Assembly (NCBI GenBank): GCA_016712675.1
Contig: JADJQR010000001.1
Coordinates: 1,240,001 to 1,304,000, forward strand
Origin: a bacterium
GTDB taxonomy: Bacteria; Krumholzibacteriota; Krumholzibacteriia; LZORAL124-64-63
Direction of reading: 5' to 3'
Length of the DNA: 64,000 nucleotides
Shown here: positions 9,157 to 15,973 of the stretch, one piece after another
Layout of the letters: each line of letters starts with the position of its first letter
How positions within the stretch are numbered: the stretch's first letter is position 1
Program-made: the position numbers and the translations under genes
The notes under the pieces: generated by a model
Database searches by the model: none
What the model was told of the DNA's origin: nothing
Seen by the model: only the letters and a program-made list of their open reading frames with translations

Positions 9157-10413
9157 ATGAACGCGCGTCCGGATTTTCCGAGCTACCTGGCCGAGATGAA
9201 GTGGCGCGGCTTCTTCGAGCAGTGCACCGACGAGGCCGCGCTTGCCGAGCTCATGGCCGCCGGACCGGTGACCGGCTACGCGGGCTTCGACCCCACCGCC
9301 GACAGCCTCCACATCGGAAGCCTGGTCCCGATCATGGGCCTGCTGCACCTGCAGCGGCATGGCCACCGGCCGATCGCCATCGTCGGCGGCGGCACCGCGA
9401 TGGTGGGCGACCCCAGCGGCAAGACCGAACTGCGGCGGCTGCTGACGGTCGACGACATCGATCGCAACCTGGCCGGCATCCGCGCCCAACTGGGCCGCTT
9501 CCTGCGTCTGGGGGACGGTCCCGGTGACGGCCTGATGGTCGACAACGGGGACTGGCTGCGCGACAAGTCGTACATCGACTTCCTGCGCGATGTCGGCCGC
9601 CACTTCAGCGTCAACCAGATGCTGGCCCGCGACTCGGTCAAGACGCGCATGGAGACGGGGCTGAGCTTCCTCGAATTCAACTACATGATCCTGCAGGCCT
9701 ACGACTTCCTGGTGCTCAACCGCGACCACGGCTGTCGGCTCCAGGTCGGCGGCAGCGACCAGTGGGGGAACATCTGCTCGGGCATCGACCTCTGCCGGCG
9801 GCTCGGACGCGCCGAAGTCTACGGCCTGACCTACCCGCTGATCATGACCGCCGCCGGCGAGAAGATGGGCAAGACCGCCGCCGGCGCCGTCTGGCTCGAC
9901 GCCGACCGCACCAGTCCGTACGACTTCTTCCAGTACTGGGTGAACGTCGACGACCGCGATGTCGGCCGCTTCCTGCGCCTGTACACCCTGTTGCCGCCGG
10001 TCCGCGTGCAGGAGCTGGAAGCGCTCCAGGGTGCGGACAGCCGCCAGGCCAAGCAGGTGCTGGCCCTCGAGGTCACCGCACTGGTCCACGGGGCCGAAGC
10101 TGCGCAGGCGGCCTTGGCGGCGGCCCGCGCCGCTTTCGGGGGCGGCGGCGATGCGGCGTCGATCCCCGCGAGCGTGCACACGGCCGCCGACCTTGCCGCC
10201 GACGGACTGGCGCTGATCGATGTGCTGGTTTCGGCGGGACTGGTCGAAAGCAAGGGCGAGGCGCGACGACTGGTTCGCCAGGGCGGCGTGCGCGTCAACG
10301 GCGAAGCCGTGGCCGACGAGCAGCGGCGGCTGGTGGCGGCCGACGTGCAGGACGGGCGCATCGTCCTGCAGCTGGGCAAGAAGCGCCATCACCATCTGCG
10401 CATCGAGGGCTGA
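9157..10413 (+). CDS. tyrS: Tyrosyl-tRNA synthetase
   Basis: This 418-aa class I aminoacyl-tRNA synthetase charges tRNA-Tyr. The HIGH motif appears as HIGS in DSLHIGSLVP, the KMSKS-type motif as KMGKT (residues 236-240), and QVGGSDQWGN is the TyrRS-specific substrate loop. The C-terminus is an S4 RNA-binding domain with RRLVRQGGVRVNGEAV. ATG 9157 follows an upstream in-frame stretch that looks non-coding. The ~145-nt leader contains no T-box motif. A strong terminator-like hairpin follows the gene. The matching tRNA-Tyr(GTA) gene is at 59088. Confidence 0.96.
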   Translation: MNARPDFPSYLAEMKWRGFFEQCTDEAALAELMAAGPVTGYAGFDPTADSLHIGSLVPIMGLLHLQRHGHRPIAIVGGGTAMVGDPSGKTELRRLLTVDDIDRNLAGIRAQLGRFLRLGDGPGDGLMVDNGDWLRDKSYIDFLRDVGRHFSVNQMLARDSVKTRMETGLSFLEFNYMILQAYDFLVLNRDHGCRLQVGGSDQWGNICSGIDLCRRLGRAEVYGLTYPLIMTAAGEKMGKTAAGAVWLDADRTSPYDFFQYWVNVDDRDVGRFLRLYTLLPPVRVQELEALQGADSRQAKQVLALEVTALVHGAEAAQAALAAARAAFGGGGDAASIPASVHTAADLAADGLALIDVLVSAGLVESKGEARRLVRQGGVRVNGEAVADEQRRLVAADVQDGRIVLQLGKKRHHHLRIEG

Positions 10414-10495
10414 GGGCGCTCGCCGCCTGGCCGTCCGTTGCGGAGCACAGGCCGGGGAACGATCATGCCCCGGCAGGGTATCTTGTAGTTTCCCC

Positions 10496-10520
10496 GGGCC
10501 GGCCTTGCCGCCGGCCCTTT
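10496..10520 (+). terminator. Rho-independent terminator after tyrS
   Basis: GGGCCGGC at 10496-10503 pairs perfectly with GCCGGCCC at 10510-10517 around a 6-nt loop and is followed by TTT. It lies between tyrS (ends 10413) and the lipoprotein gene starting at 10555, so it should end tyrS transcription. Confidence 0.65.
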
Positions 10521-10554
10521 CCCTGGCCGCTGCCGAACCGGAGAGGATTTCGAC

Positions 10555-11817
10555 ATGCACCGACCCCACCTGCCCGCGGCCGGACGCCGCGGCGCCGCGC
10601 TGACGCTGGCCTTCGTGGCCCTGATCGGCCTGGTTGCCTGCGCGGCCGGCCGTTCCCCCGAGGCGATGCCGGCCGACCCTGCGGCGGCCTACGCGGCCGC
10701 GCGCGAGCAGGCCGCCAAGAGCCTCGAGGCGTTGCAGGCGTACGAGCTGGCCGGCACCATCCGCATCGAGACCGTGCAGGCCGGCGGTGGCGAGCCGATG
10801 ACGGCCGACCTTTCCTTCGCGGCGGCGGCGCGCTGGCCCAACCGGCTGACGGTCTCCCAGTCGGAGAACGAGCGCATCCTCGATCTGGGCACCGGGCCGG
10901 ACGCGTCGTGGTTCCACTATGCGCCCATGCGGGCGGCCTACCGCGGTGCCCCGATGGCGCTGGTTCGCGACTTCGAGGCGGCCGCGCGCCTGGAGTTGGA
11001 GGAGCGCAGCCTCTTCAACTTCTATGCCGGCCTTGGCCAGCTGCTGCTGCCCGAGGGGCGGGAGCCGGTCGAGGCGCCGGTCACCGAGAAGCTCAACGTC
11101 GGCGGCCGCGACATCACCTGCCGCGTATTCAGCCTGCCGGCGCTCGCGGCGGATCCCGCCAATCCCGGCGGCACGCCTGGCGCCGGCCGCTGGTGGCTGG
11201 ACCCCGAGAGCGGGATCTGCGTGAAGGTCGCGTCCTCGACGATGATCCAGGGGCGCGGCGGTCCCGTGACGCAGAACGTCACCATGACGCTCACGAAGCT
11301 CGAGCTGGGCGACGGCCCGGCCGACGGCGTCTTCGCGTGGAACGCGCCCGAGGGCCTTCGCGTGGCCGCCACGCTCGAGCAGTTGGCGAACCCCGAGTCG
11401 ATGGTGGGCCAGAAGGCGCCCGACGCGGTGCTGACGGACCTGGACGGCAAGACGTTCAACCTGGCGGACCTGCGCGGCAAGGTCGTCTTCCTGGACCTGT
11501 GGGCCACCTGGTGCGGTCCCTGCCGGATGGAGATGCCGCACCTCGAGAAGCTGCACAAGGAGCTGGGCGGGCAGGTCGCGTTCGTGGCCGCCAGCAGCGA
11601 GGCGCAGCCGACCATCGAGTCCTTCCTGCAGAAGAACCCGTACACGATGCGGATCGTGCGCATCAGCGAGGCGGACGCGCAGGGCCGGTTCGGGGCCAAG
11701 AGCATCCCCACGGGCTTCGTCATCGACAAGGAGGGGACGATCCGCGCCCACCTCGTCGGTGCGCAGAGCGAGGATCAGCTGCGCCGCGCGCTCGCCCGCG
11801 CCGGGATCGGTTCCTGA
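10555..11817 (+). CDS. Lipoprotein with C-terminal TlpA-like thioredoxin domain
   Basis: The 420-aa product has an N-terminal lipoprotein signal with lipobox LVAC (Cys29), so it should be membrane-anchored on the periplasmic side. Residues of about 40-275 form a domain resembling periplasmic LolA/DUF2092-like proteins (an outer-membrane lipoprotein-sorting type beta fold; weak call). From about residue 282 there is a TlpA/redoxin domain with VVFLDLWATWCGPC; the redox-active CGPC is at residues 320-323. The conserved cis-Pro region is IPTGFVIDKEG. It is predicted to be a thiol-disulfide reductase, with the target set by the N-terminal domain (inference). It is followed by an unusually long inverted repeat. 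Confidence 0.82.
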   Translation: MHRPHLPAAGRRGAALTLAFVALIGLVACAAGRSPEAMPADPAAAYAAAREQAAKSLEALQAYELAGTIRIETVQAGGGEPMTADLSFAAAARWPNRLTVSQSENERILDLGTGPDASWFHYAPMRAAYRGAPMALVRDFEAAARLELEERSLFNFYAGLGQLLLPEGREPVEAPVTEKLNVGGRDITCRVFSLPALAADPANPGGTPGAGRWWLDPESGICVKVASSTMIQGRGGPVTQNVTMTLTKLELGDGPADGVFAWNAPEGLRVAATLEQLANPESMVGQKAPDAVLTDLDGKTFNLADLRGKVVFLDLWATWCGPCRMEMPHLEKLHKELGGQVAFVAASSEAQPTIESFLQKNPYTMRIVRISEADAQGRFGAKSIPTGFVIDKEGTIRAHLVGAQSEDQLRRALARAGIGS

Positions 11818-11824
11818 CCGGTCG

Positions 11825-11909
11825 GCCGTCGCAACGACAGAGGGGCTGCAAACATCCTCGGGCCTACGGCCCCGCGGGATGTTCGCAGCCCCTCTGTCGT
11901 TGCGACGGC
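11825..11909. repeat. Long near-perfect inverted repeat (33-bp arms)
   Basis: The arm at 11825-11857 is complementary to 11877-11909 with a single mismatch. The 19-nt centre contains a further small GGGCC/GGCCC hairpin. A second short hairpin (GACGGC/GCCGTC, 11904-11918) overlaps the right end. The element sits between two convergent genes, 7 bp after the TlpA-like lipoprotein stop. It may act as a bidirectional terminator, but neither side has a clear T-tract and the stem is much longer than usual, so a palindromic mobile element is an alternative. Confidence 0.75.
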
Positions 11910-11963
11910 TGAGCCGTCTGGAGCCGTTGGCGAAGGAACAGGTCAAGCCGCCGCGGTACCCCC

Positions 11964-13427
11964 TCAGCGCAGCAGGCGGATCTCGACGCGGCGGTTCCTG
12001 GCGCGCCCCGCGGGCGTGGCGTTGTCGGCGACGGGCTCGTCCTGGCCGGCGCCCACGGCCGTCAGGCGCGCCAGGGGCAGGCCCATCCGCACGAAGGCGT
12101 CGCGCACGGCCTGGGCGCGGCGCAGCGACAACGCGCGGTTGTTCTCCGCGTTGCCGGCGGCATCGGTGTGACCGCGGATCTCCACCTGGCCTGGTTCGCC
12201 GGCGAGCCAGGCCGCGGCCTCCTCGAGCTGCGGGCGGACTTCGGCGCCGAGGATGGCGCTGCCGCTGGCGAAGGCCACGCCTTCCAGGACGAAGTCGGCC
12301 GGAGGCGGGCTCGGCGGCGACGGCGCCGTCGGTGCGGCCAACGTCGGTGCGGGCGTGGCCGGCGCCGTCACGGGTGCGGCTTTGGCGCCGGTGGCGTCGT
12401 CGACGTCCGGGCAGCCGTCGCTGTCGGCGTCGCCATCGATGTCTTCCGGTTGGTCAGGGCAGCGGTCGCGCAGATCAGGGATGTTGTCGCCGTCGTTGTC
12501 CCGGTCCGGGCAGCCGTCGGCGTCCTCGAAGCCGTCGAAATCCTCGGCCAGGTTCGGGCACAGGTCGCGGTCATCGGGGACGCCGTCGCCATCGCGGTCG
12601 CCGGCGCGCTCGCGCACGCGGTCGCTATCGTTGTCCGGCTCCGGGCGTCGGTCGCGGTTGCCGGGGCGGTTGTCGCCGTGCGTTCCCGAGGAGCCCGGCC
12701 ACCAGGTGAGCGCAGCCCAAGCGCCGGCCAGCGCCGTGTTGGCGTCCACGTGCTCGGCGCCCCAGCGGTCGCTCATGCCGACGTTGTCGCGATCGTTGCC
12801 CGTGAGCACCTGGTAGCGGGCGCCCAGACCCACGTGCAGGGAACGCGTTACCATGACATCCAGGCCCAGTCCGAACGAGAACGTGGGGCAGGTGGCGGAC
12901 AGCTCGACCAGGTTGCCGTCCAGGTCGTAGCCGCTGATCGTCTCGCCTTCGGGAAACCAGCCGACGTCCTCGGACCCGGTCCTGATGACGCGCCACGACG
13001 TCACGCCGAGGCCTGCGGTCAGCAACGGGCTGACCCGCGCGCCCGGCGTCAGTCGGTGCTCGATTTCGAGCATCGGCTGGCTGATGAGCGTGCGATAGGG
13101 CGGCTCGGACGCGAAGGACCAACCGGCCGCGGCGCCACGTTCGACGACCCCGGTGCGCGTGTGGCCGAACAGCCAGGCAGCGCCGACCGTCCAGTGTCGG
13201 CTGAGTCCGCGCGATAGCCGCACGCGACCGAACTGATCGGCTGCGGCGTAGTCCCAGGCGCCTTCCTGCAGCTTCATGACGCCGCCCTCCAGGCCCAGGC
13301 CCCAGCGGCGGACCGGCACGTCGATGGTGCCGGCGGCCGGCGTTCCGGCCGCGGCCAGCCCCAGGATTGCCGCCAGTGCGGCCAGACGGTGTGGGCTTCT
13401 TCGGATCCGTTCGGACATCCGGAACAT
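11964..13427 (-). CDS. OmpA-family outer-membrane protein with thrombospondin type 3 repeats
   Basis: The 487-aa product has a signal peptide (cleavage near GTPAAG), then a predicted beta-barrel of about 200 residues. Next comes a calcium-binding TSP3 region with repeats of the form DxDGDGVPDxxDxCP (about residues 270-345), followed by a Pro/Ala-rich linker. The C-terminal OmpA peptidoglycan-binding domain (about residues 370-487) has VEIRGHTDAAG, NNRALSLRRAQAVRDAF and GRARNRRVEI. It anchors the outer membrane to peptidoglycan. It converges on the TlpA-like lipoprotein across the long inverted repeat. Start 13427 has GGGAG upstream. Confidence 0.92.
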   Translation of the reverse strand: MFRMSERIRRSPHRLAALAAILGLAAAGTPAAGTIDVPVRRWGLGLEGGVMKLQEGAWDYAAADQFGRVRLSRGLSRHWTVGAAWLFGHTRTGVVERGAAAGWSFASEPPYRTLISQPMLEIEHRLTPGARVSPLLTAGLGVTSWRVIRTGSEDVGWFPEGETISGYDLDGNLVELSATCPTFSFGLGLDVMVTRSLHVGLGARYQVLTGNDRDNVGMSDRWGAEHVDANTALAGAWAALTWWPGSSGTHGDNRPGNRDRRPEPDNDSDRVRERAGDRDGDGVPDDRDLCPNLAEDFDGFEDADGCPDRDNDGDNIPDLRDRCPDQPEDIDGDADSDGCPDVDDATGAKAAPVTAPATPAPTLAAPTAPSPPSPPPADFVLEGVAFASGSAILGAEVRPQLEEAAAWLAGEPGQVEIRGHTDAAGNAENNRALSLRRAQAVRDAFVRMGLPLARLTAVGAGQDEPVADNATPAGRARNRRVEIRLLR

Positions 13428-13564
13428 CGTCAGCTCTCCCGTGGATAGCGATCACGCCCGGCTGCGTGCCGGTGCCGCTCATTGATGCGTTCGGCGGGGC
13501 AAGCGGTCAACAGCCATGTGTGCCCAGGTGGCCACCGAAGGAAGCGGTCGCCCATGAAACGAAC

Positions 13565-13584
13565 GGGCCGCCCATGGGCGGCCC
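13565..13584 (-). terminator. Terminator hairpin after the small peptide gene
   Basis: A 9-bp perfect stem (GGGCCGCCC / GGGCGGCCC, 2-nt centre) lies 49 nt after the peptide stop on the minus strand and is followed by GTTCGTTTC. It sits before the OmpA gene, so it isolates the peptide gene as a separate transcription unit. Because it is symmetric it could also fold on the other strand, where no gene reads into it. Confidence 0.55.
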
Positions 13585-13633
13585 GATCCGGTCACACGGC
13601 CTTGCTGCCGATTCGCCACGGCGGGCCGGTCCC

Positions 13634-13777
13634 CTATTCCATGCGCAACCGCAGGTCCTCGATGACATTCGCCGGCTTGGGCGGGGTGCTCCCACCGCGA
13701 CCATTCGAATAGTCTCCGAACACACCCAACTCCAGCCGTCTGGTCTTGAGTTCAGGCTTGCAGTACGTCTTCTTCAT
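13634..13777 (-). CDS. Small peptide gene, candidate RiPP precursor with YxxPxL leader motif
   Basis: This 47-codon frame starts MKKTYCKPELKT and ends EDLRLRME; the middle is Gly/Ser/Pro-rich with LGVFGDYSNGRGG and STPPKP. A perfect AGGAGG (13788-13793) lies 10 nt before this ATG; an in-frame ATG at 13783 is only 4 nt from it. A promoter at 13866-13894 and a terminator at 13565-13584 frame the gene. YCKPEL fits the YxxPxL element that RRE proteins recognise in lasso-type leaders (family knowledge). No acidic residue sits 7-9 positions after any Gly that would make an obvious lasso ring, so the final product class is open. The ABC exporter lies directly upstream on the same strand. It is too short for routine gene calling. 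Confidence 0.7.
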   Translation of the reverse strand: MKKTYCKPELKTRRLELGVFGDYSNGRGGSTPPKPANVIEDLRLRME

Positions 13778-13865
13778 GTTCATGCATCCTCCTGCCCGGC
13801 GCGGGCTCGCCCAGCTCTGGGCGGGCTTTGGAACGGCCCGTTTCGATACTTATCCCCTGCATCCA

Positions 13866-13894
13866 TACTAGCAACGTGCCCAGGGGCCGTCAAG
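13866..13894 (-). promoter_or_regulatory. Sigma-70-type promoter for the small peptide gene
   Basis: On the minus strand TTGACG (-35, 13889-13894) and TAGTAT (-10, 13866-13871) are separated by exactly 17 bp. The expected start site is about 75-80 nt before the peptide ATG. The promoter begins just after the ABC exporter stop codon, so the peptide can be expressed independently of the exporter. Confidence 0.65.
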
Positions 13895-13909
13895 TTGAAT
13901 TTGTGGAAT

Positions 13910-15736
13910 TTATTTTGTCGTATCGGTGCCTTGTTGGGCGAAGTGCAGCGACGCATAGAGCCCGTTCTTGTCCAGAAGCTGGCCGTGGGTCCCGGTTTCC
14001 ACGATACGTCCGTCGGCCAGAACCACGATCAGGTCCAGGTCCCGGACCAAGGACAGGCGATGGGCGATGACCACGGCGGTCCGGCCCTGCATGGCCCCTC
14101 GCATGGCCAGGCGAATCTCCTCCTCGGAGCCCGCGTCCAGGGCACTGGTGGGTTCGTCCAGCACCAGCAGGCCCGGATCGCGCAGGAACGCCCGGGCCAA
14201 GGCGATGCGCTGGCGTTGGCCGCCGCTCAGGCGGATGCCGCGCTCGCCCGTGACCGTGTCCAGTCCCTGCGGCAGCCGGTCGGCGAACCCGTCGACACCC
14301 GCCCGCGCGGCCGCCTGCCACACGTCGGCGTCGGGGGCGTCGGCCAGGCCGAAGCGGATGTTGTCGGCCAGGCTCACGTCGTAGAGGACCGGGTCCTGAG
14401 CAACGAAGGCCATTCCGGCGCGCAGTTCCGCCGGATCCAGGTCGGCGTAGGGCCGTCCATCCAGGCTGAGGCTTCCGGCGGTCGGTGGGAACAGGCCCAT
14501 CAGCAGTCCGGCCAAGGTCGTCTTGCCCGAACCTGAGGGACCTACCAGGCCAACCCATTGTCCCGGCGCGATATCCAGGTCGATCCCGCTTAGGACCTCG
14601 CGCCCCTGCCCGCCGCCGCCCTGAGCGGGGTAGGCGAAGTGGACCGCCGCCAGGCGGATCCCGACCGGCTCGTGACGCGGCGCCGGCACGGGCGCCGCCG
14701 GGTCGCGCTCGGGCGCCAGGGCAAACACGTCGTCCAGGCGCGCGGCGGCCGCGGCGGCACCCTGGGCCTCGGCGTAGAGGCTCGACAGCGAGGCCAGCGG
14801 CATCGCCACGCGGAAGGCCAGCAGCAGGAAGGCGACCAACTCGCCGCCGGTGGCCTTCCCACGCGCCGCCAGCACGAATCCGTAGACGACGACGCCCACC
14901 AGGCACACCCACAGCGCCATCTGGATACCCGCCTCGAGGGCCGCCTGCAGCCAGGCGCGGTGCACCCCGTCGCGGCGGTAACCCTCGACCATCGCCTCGA
15001 ACCGTGCCTTCTCGTGGCCCTGCGCGTTGTGCACCTTCACCGTCGCGATGCCGCCGACGGTCTCCTGCACGTGGCTGCTGAGGGCGCCCAGGCTGTCGTA
15101 CATCCGCCGCGAGAGCCGGCGCAGGCGCGTGCCGAACAGCCGCACCAGCAGGATGGTGGCCGGGATCAGCAGCACCACCACCAGCGCCAGTTGCGCGTTC
15201 AGGCGGGTCATGAGCACCAGCGCGCCCGCCAGGGTCAGCACCGCGCGCACCAGGCTGACCAGGCCCCCGGTCAGGACGTACTGGATGGCGCCGACATCGC
15301 CGGTCACCCGCGTGGAGAGGTCGCCGGCCTTCTGGCCGGAGAAGAACAGCGCGGGCAGTTCCAGCAGGTGGGCGTAGAGGCGGCGGCGGAGGCGGGTGAC
15401 GGTCGTCAGCGCGAGCCTGGCCGAAACGACCGAGAACAGGAACGAGCCCGCCAGCTGGGCCAGCAGCAGCAGGCCCATCCACAGCAGAAGGCGACCATCA
15501 AGGCCGGGCGGCGCGCCGGCGGCCCCGGCCTGGCCCCCGAAGGCATCGACGAGGCGGCCGGCGACCAGGGGGATGGCCAGGCTGACCGCGGTGGAGACCA
15601 GCATCAGCACCCCGGCGACGGCAAGGGCCGGTTCCTGGCCGCGCAGGAGGGAGAGGTAGGGGCGGAGGGTGGAGAGGCCGCGGCGCGTGCCGACCGTCGA
15701 CGACGCAAGATCCGGCGTGGGAGGTGTGGCGCGCAT
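13910..15736 (-). CDS. ABC exporter, fused transmembrane and ATPase domains (ABCB/MsbA type)
   Basis: This 608-aa half-transporter has an N-terminal six-helix exporter domain (about residues 30-330) and a C-terminal ATPase. The ATPase contains Walker A GPSGSGKTT (Lys405), signature LSGGQ, Walker B LLVLDEP and the H-loop AHR. It should work as a homodimer in the inner membrane. There is no N-terminal C39 peptidase domain. Candidate cargo are lipids or peptides; the small YxxPxL peptide gene lies 132 nt downstream on the same strand, which makes peptide export plausible but unproven. It is divergent from the asparagine-synthetase-like gene. Confidence 0.9.
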   Translation of the reverse strand: MRATPPTPDLASSTVGTRRGLSTLRPYLSLLRGQEPALAVAGVLMLVSTAVSLAIPLVAGRLVDAFGGQAGAAGAPPGLDGRLLLWMGLLLLAQLAGSFLFSVVSARLALTTVTRLRRRLYAHLLELPALFFSGQKAGDLSTRVTGDVGAIQYVLTGGLVSLVRAVLTLAGALVLMTRLNAQLALVVVLLIPATILLVRLFGTRLRRLSRRMYDSLGALSSHVQETVGGIATVKVHNAQGHEKARFEAMVEGYRRDGVHRAWLQAALEAGIQMALWVCLVGVVVYGFVLAARGKATGGELVAFLLLAFRVAMPLASLSSLYAEAQGAAAAAARLDDVFALAPERDPAAPVPAPRHEPVGIRLAAVHFAYPAQGGGGQGREVLSGIDLDIAPGQWVGLVGPSGSGKTTLAGLLMGLFPPTAGSLSLDGRPYADLDPAELRAGMAFVAQDPVLYDVSLADNIRFGLADAPDADVWQAAARAGVDGFADRLPQGLDTVTGERGIRLSGGQRQRIALARAFLRDPGLLVLDEPTSALDAGSEEEIRLAMRGAMQGRTAVVIAHRLSLVRDLDLIVVLADGRIVETGTHGQLLDKNGLYASLHFAQQGTDTTK

Positions 15737-15973
15737 CGCAGGTCCCCGAGGTTGGCGTCAAGCCGGTGCTGGTTCCGACGATAGCAGCATATCGACGGCA
15801 CCGTCAGCCGCCCAAGGCAATTCTTGCCCCGGCAAGGGTCCGGACCGGACAACTCCAGTGGCAGTTTCACGTCGATTGAGCGAAACTGGCGGCGGTCTGC
15901 GGCAAGTCGTTGAGCGTACGACCTGAACGGCCGCGCAGACGCGGAATCTCCAGCCTTGTCGAGGTACGCCGCC
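15737..15973. other. Divergent intergenic region with a short palindrome
   Basis: These 237 bp separate the ABC exporter and the asnB-like gene, which are transcribed away from each other, so both promoters should lie here. A perfect palindrome, CTTGCC CC GGCAAG (15823-15836), could be an operator. No confident -35/-10 pair was found, and the similar-looking GGCA/TTGCC stretch does not have sigma-54 spacing. Confidence 0.3.

Noticed and set aside
15815-15836. Sigma-54 promoter in the exporter/asnB gap
   Set aside because: GG and GC elements are present but the spacing is 8 nt, not the 10 nt required between them.
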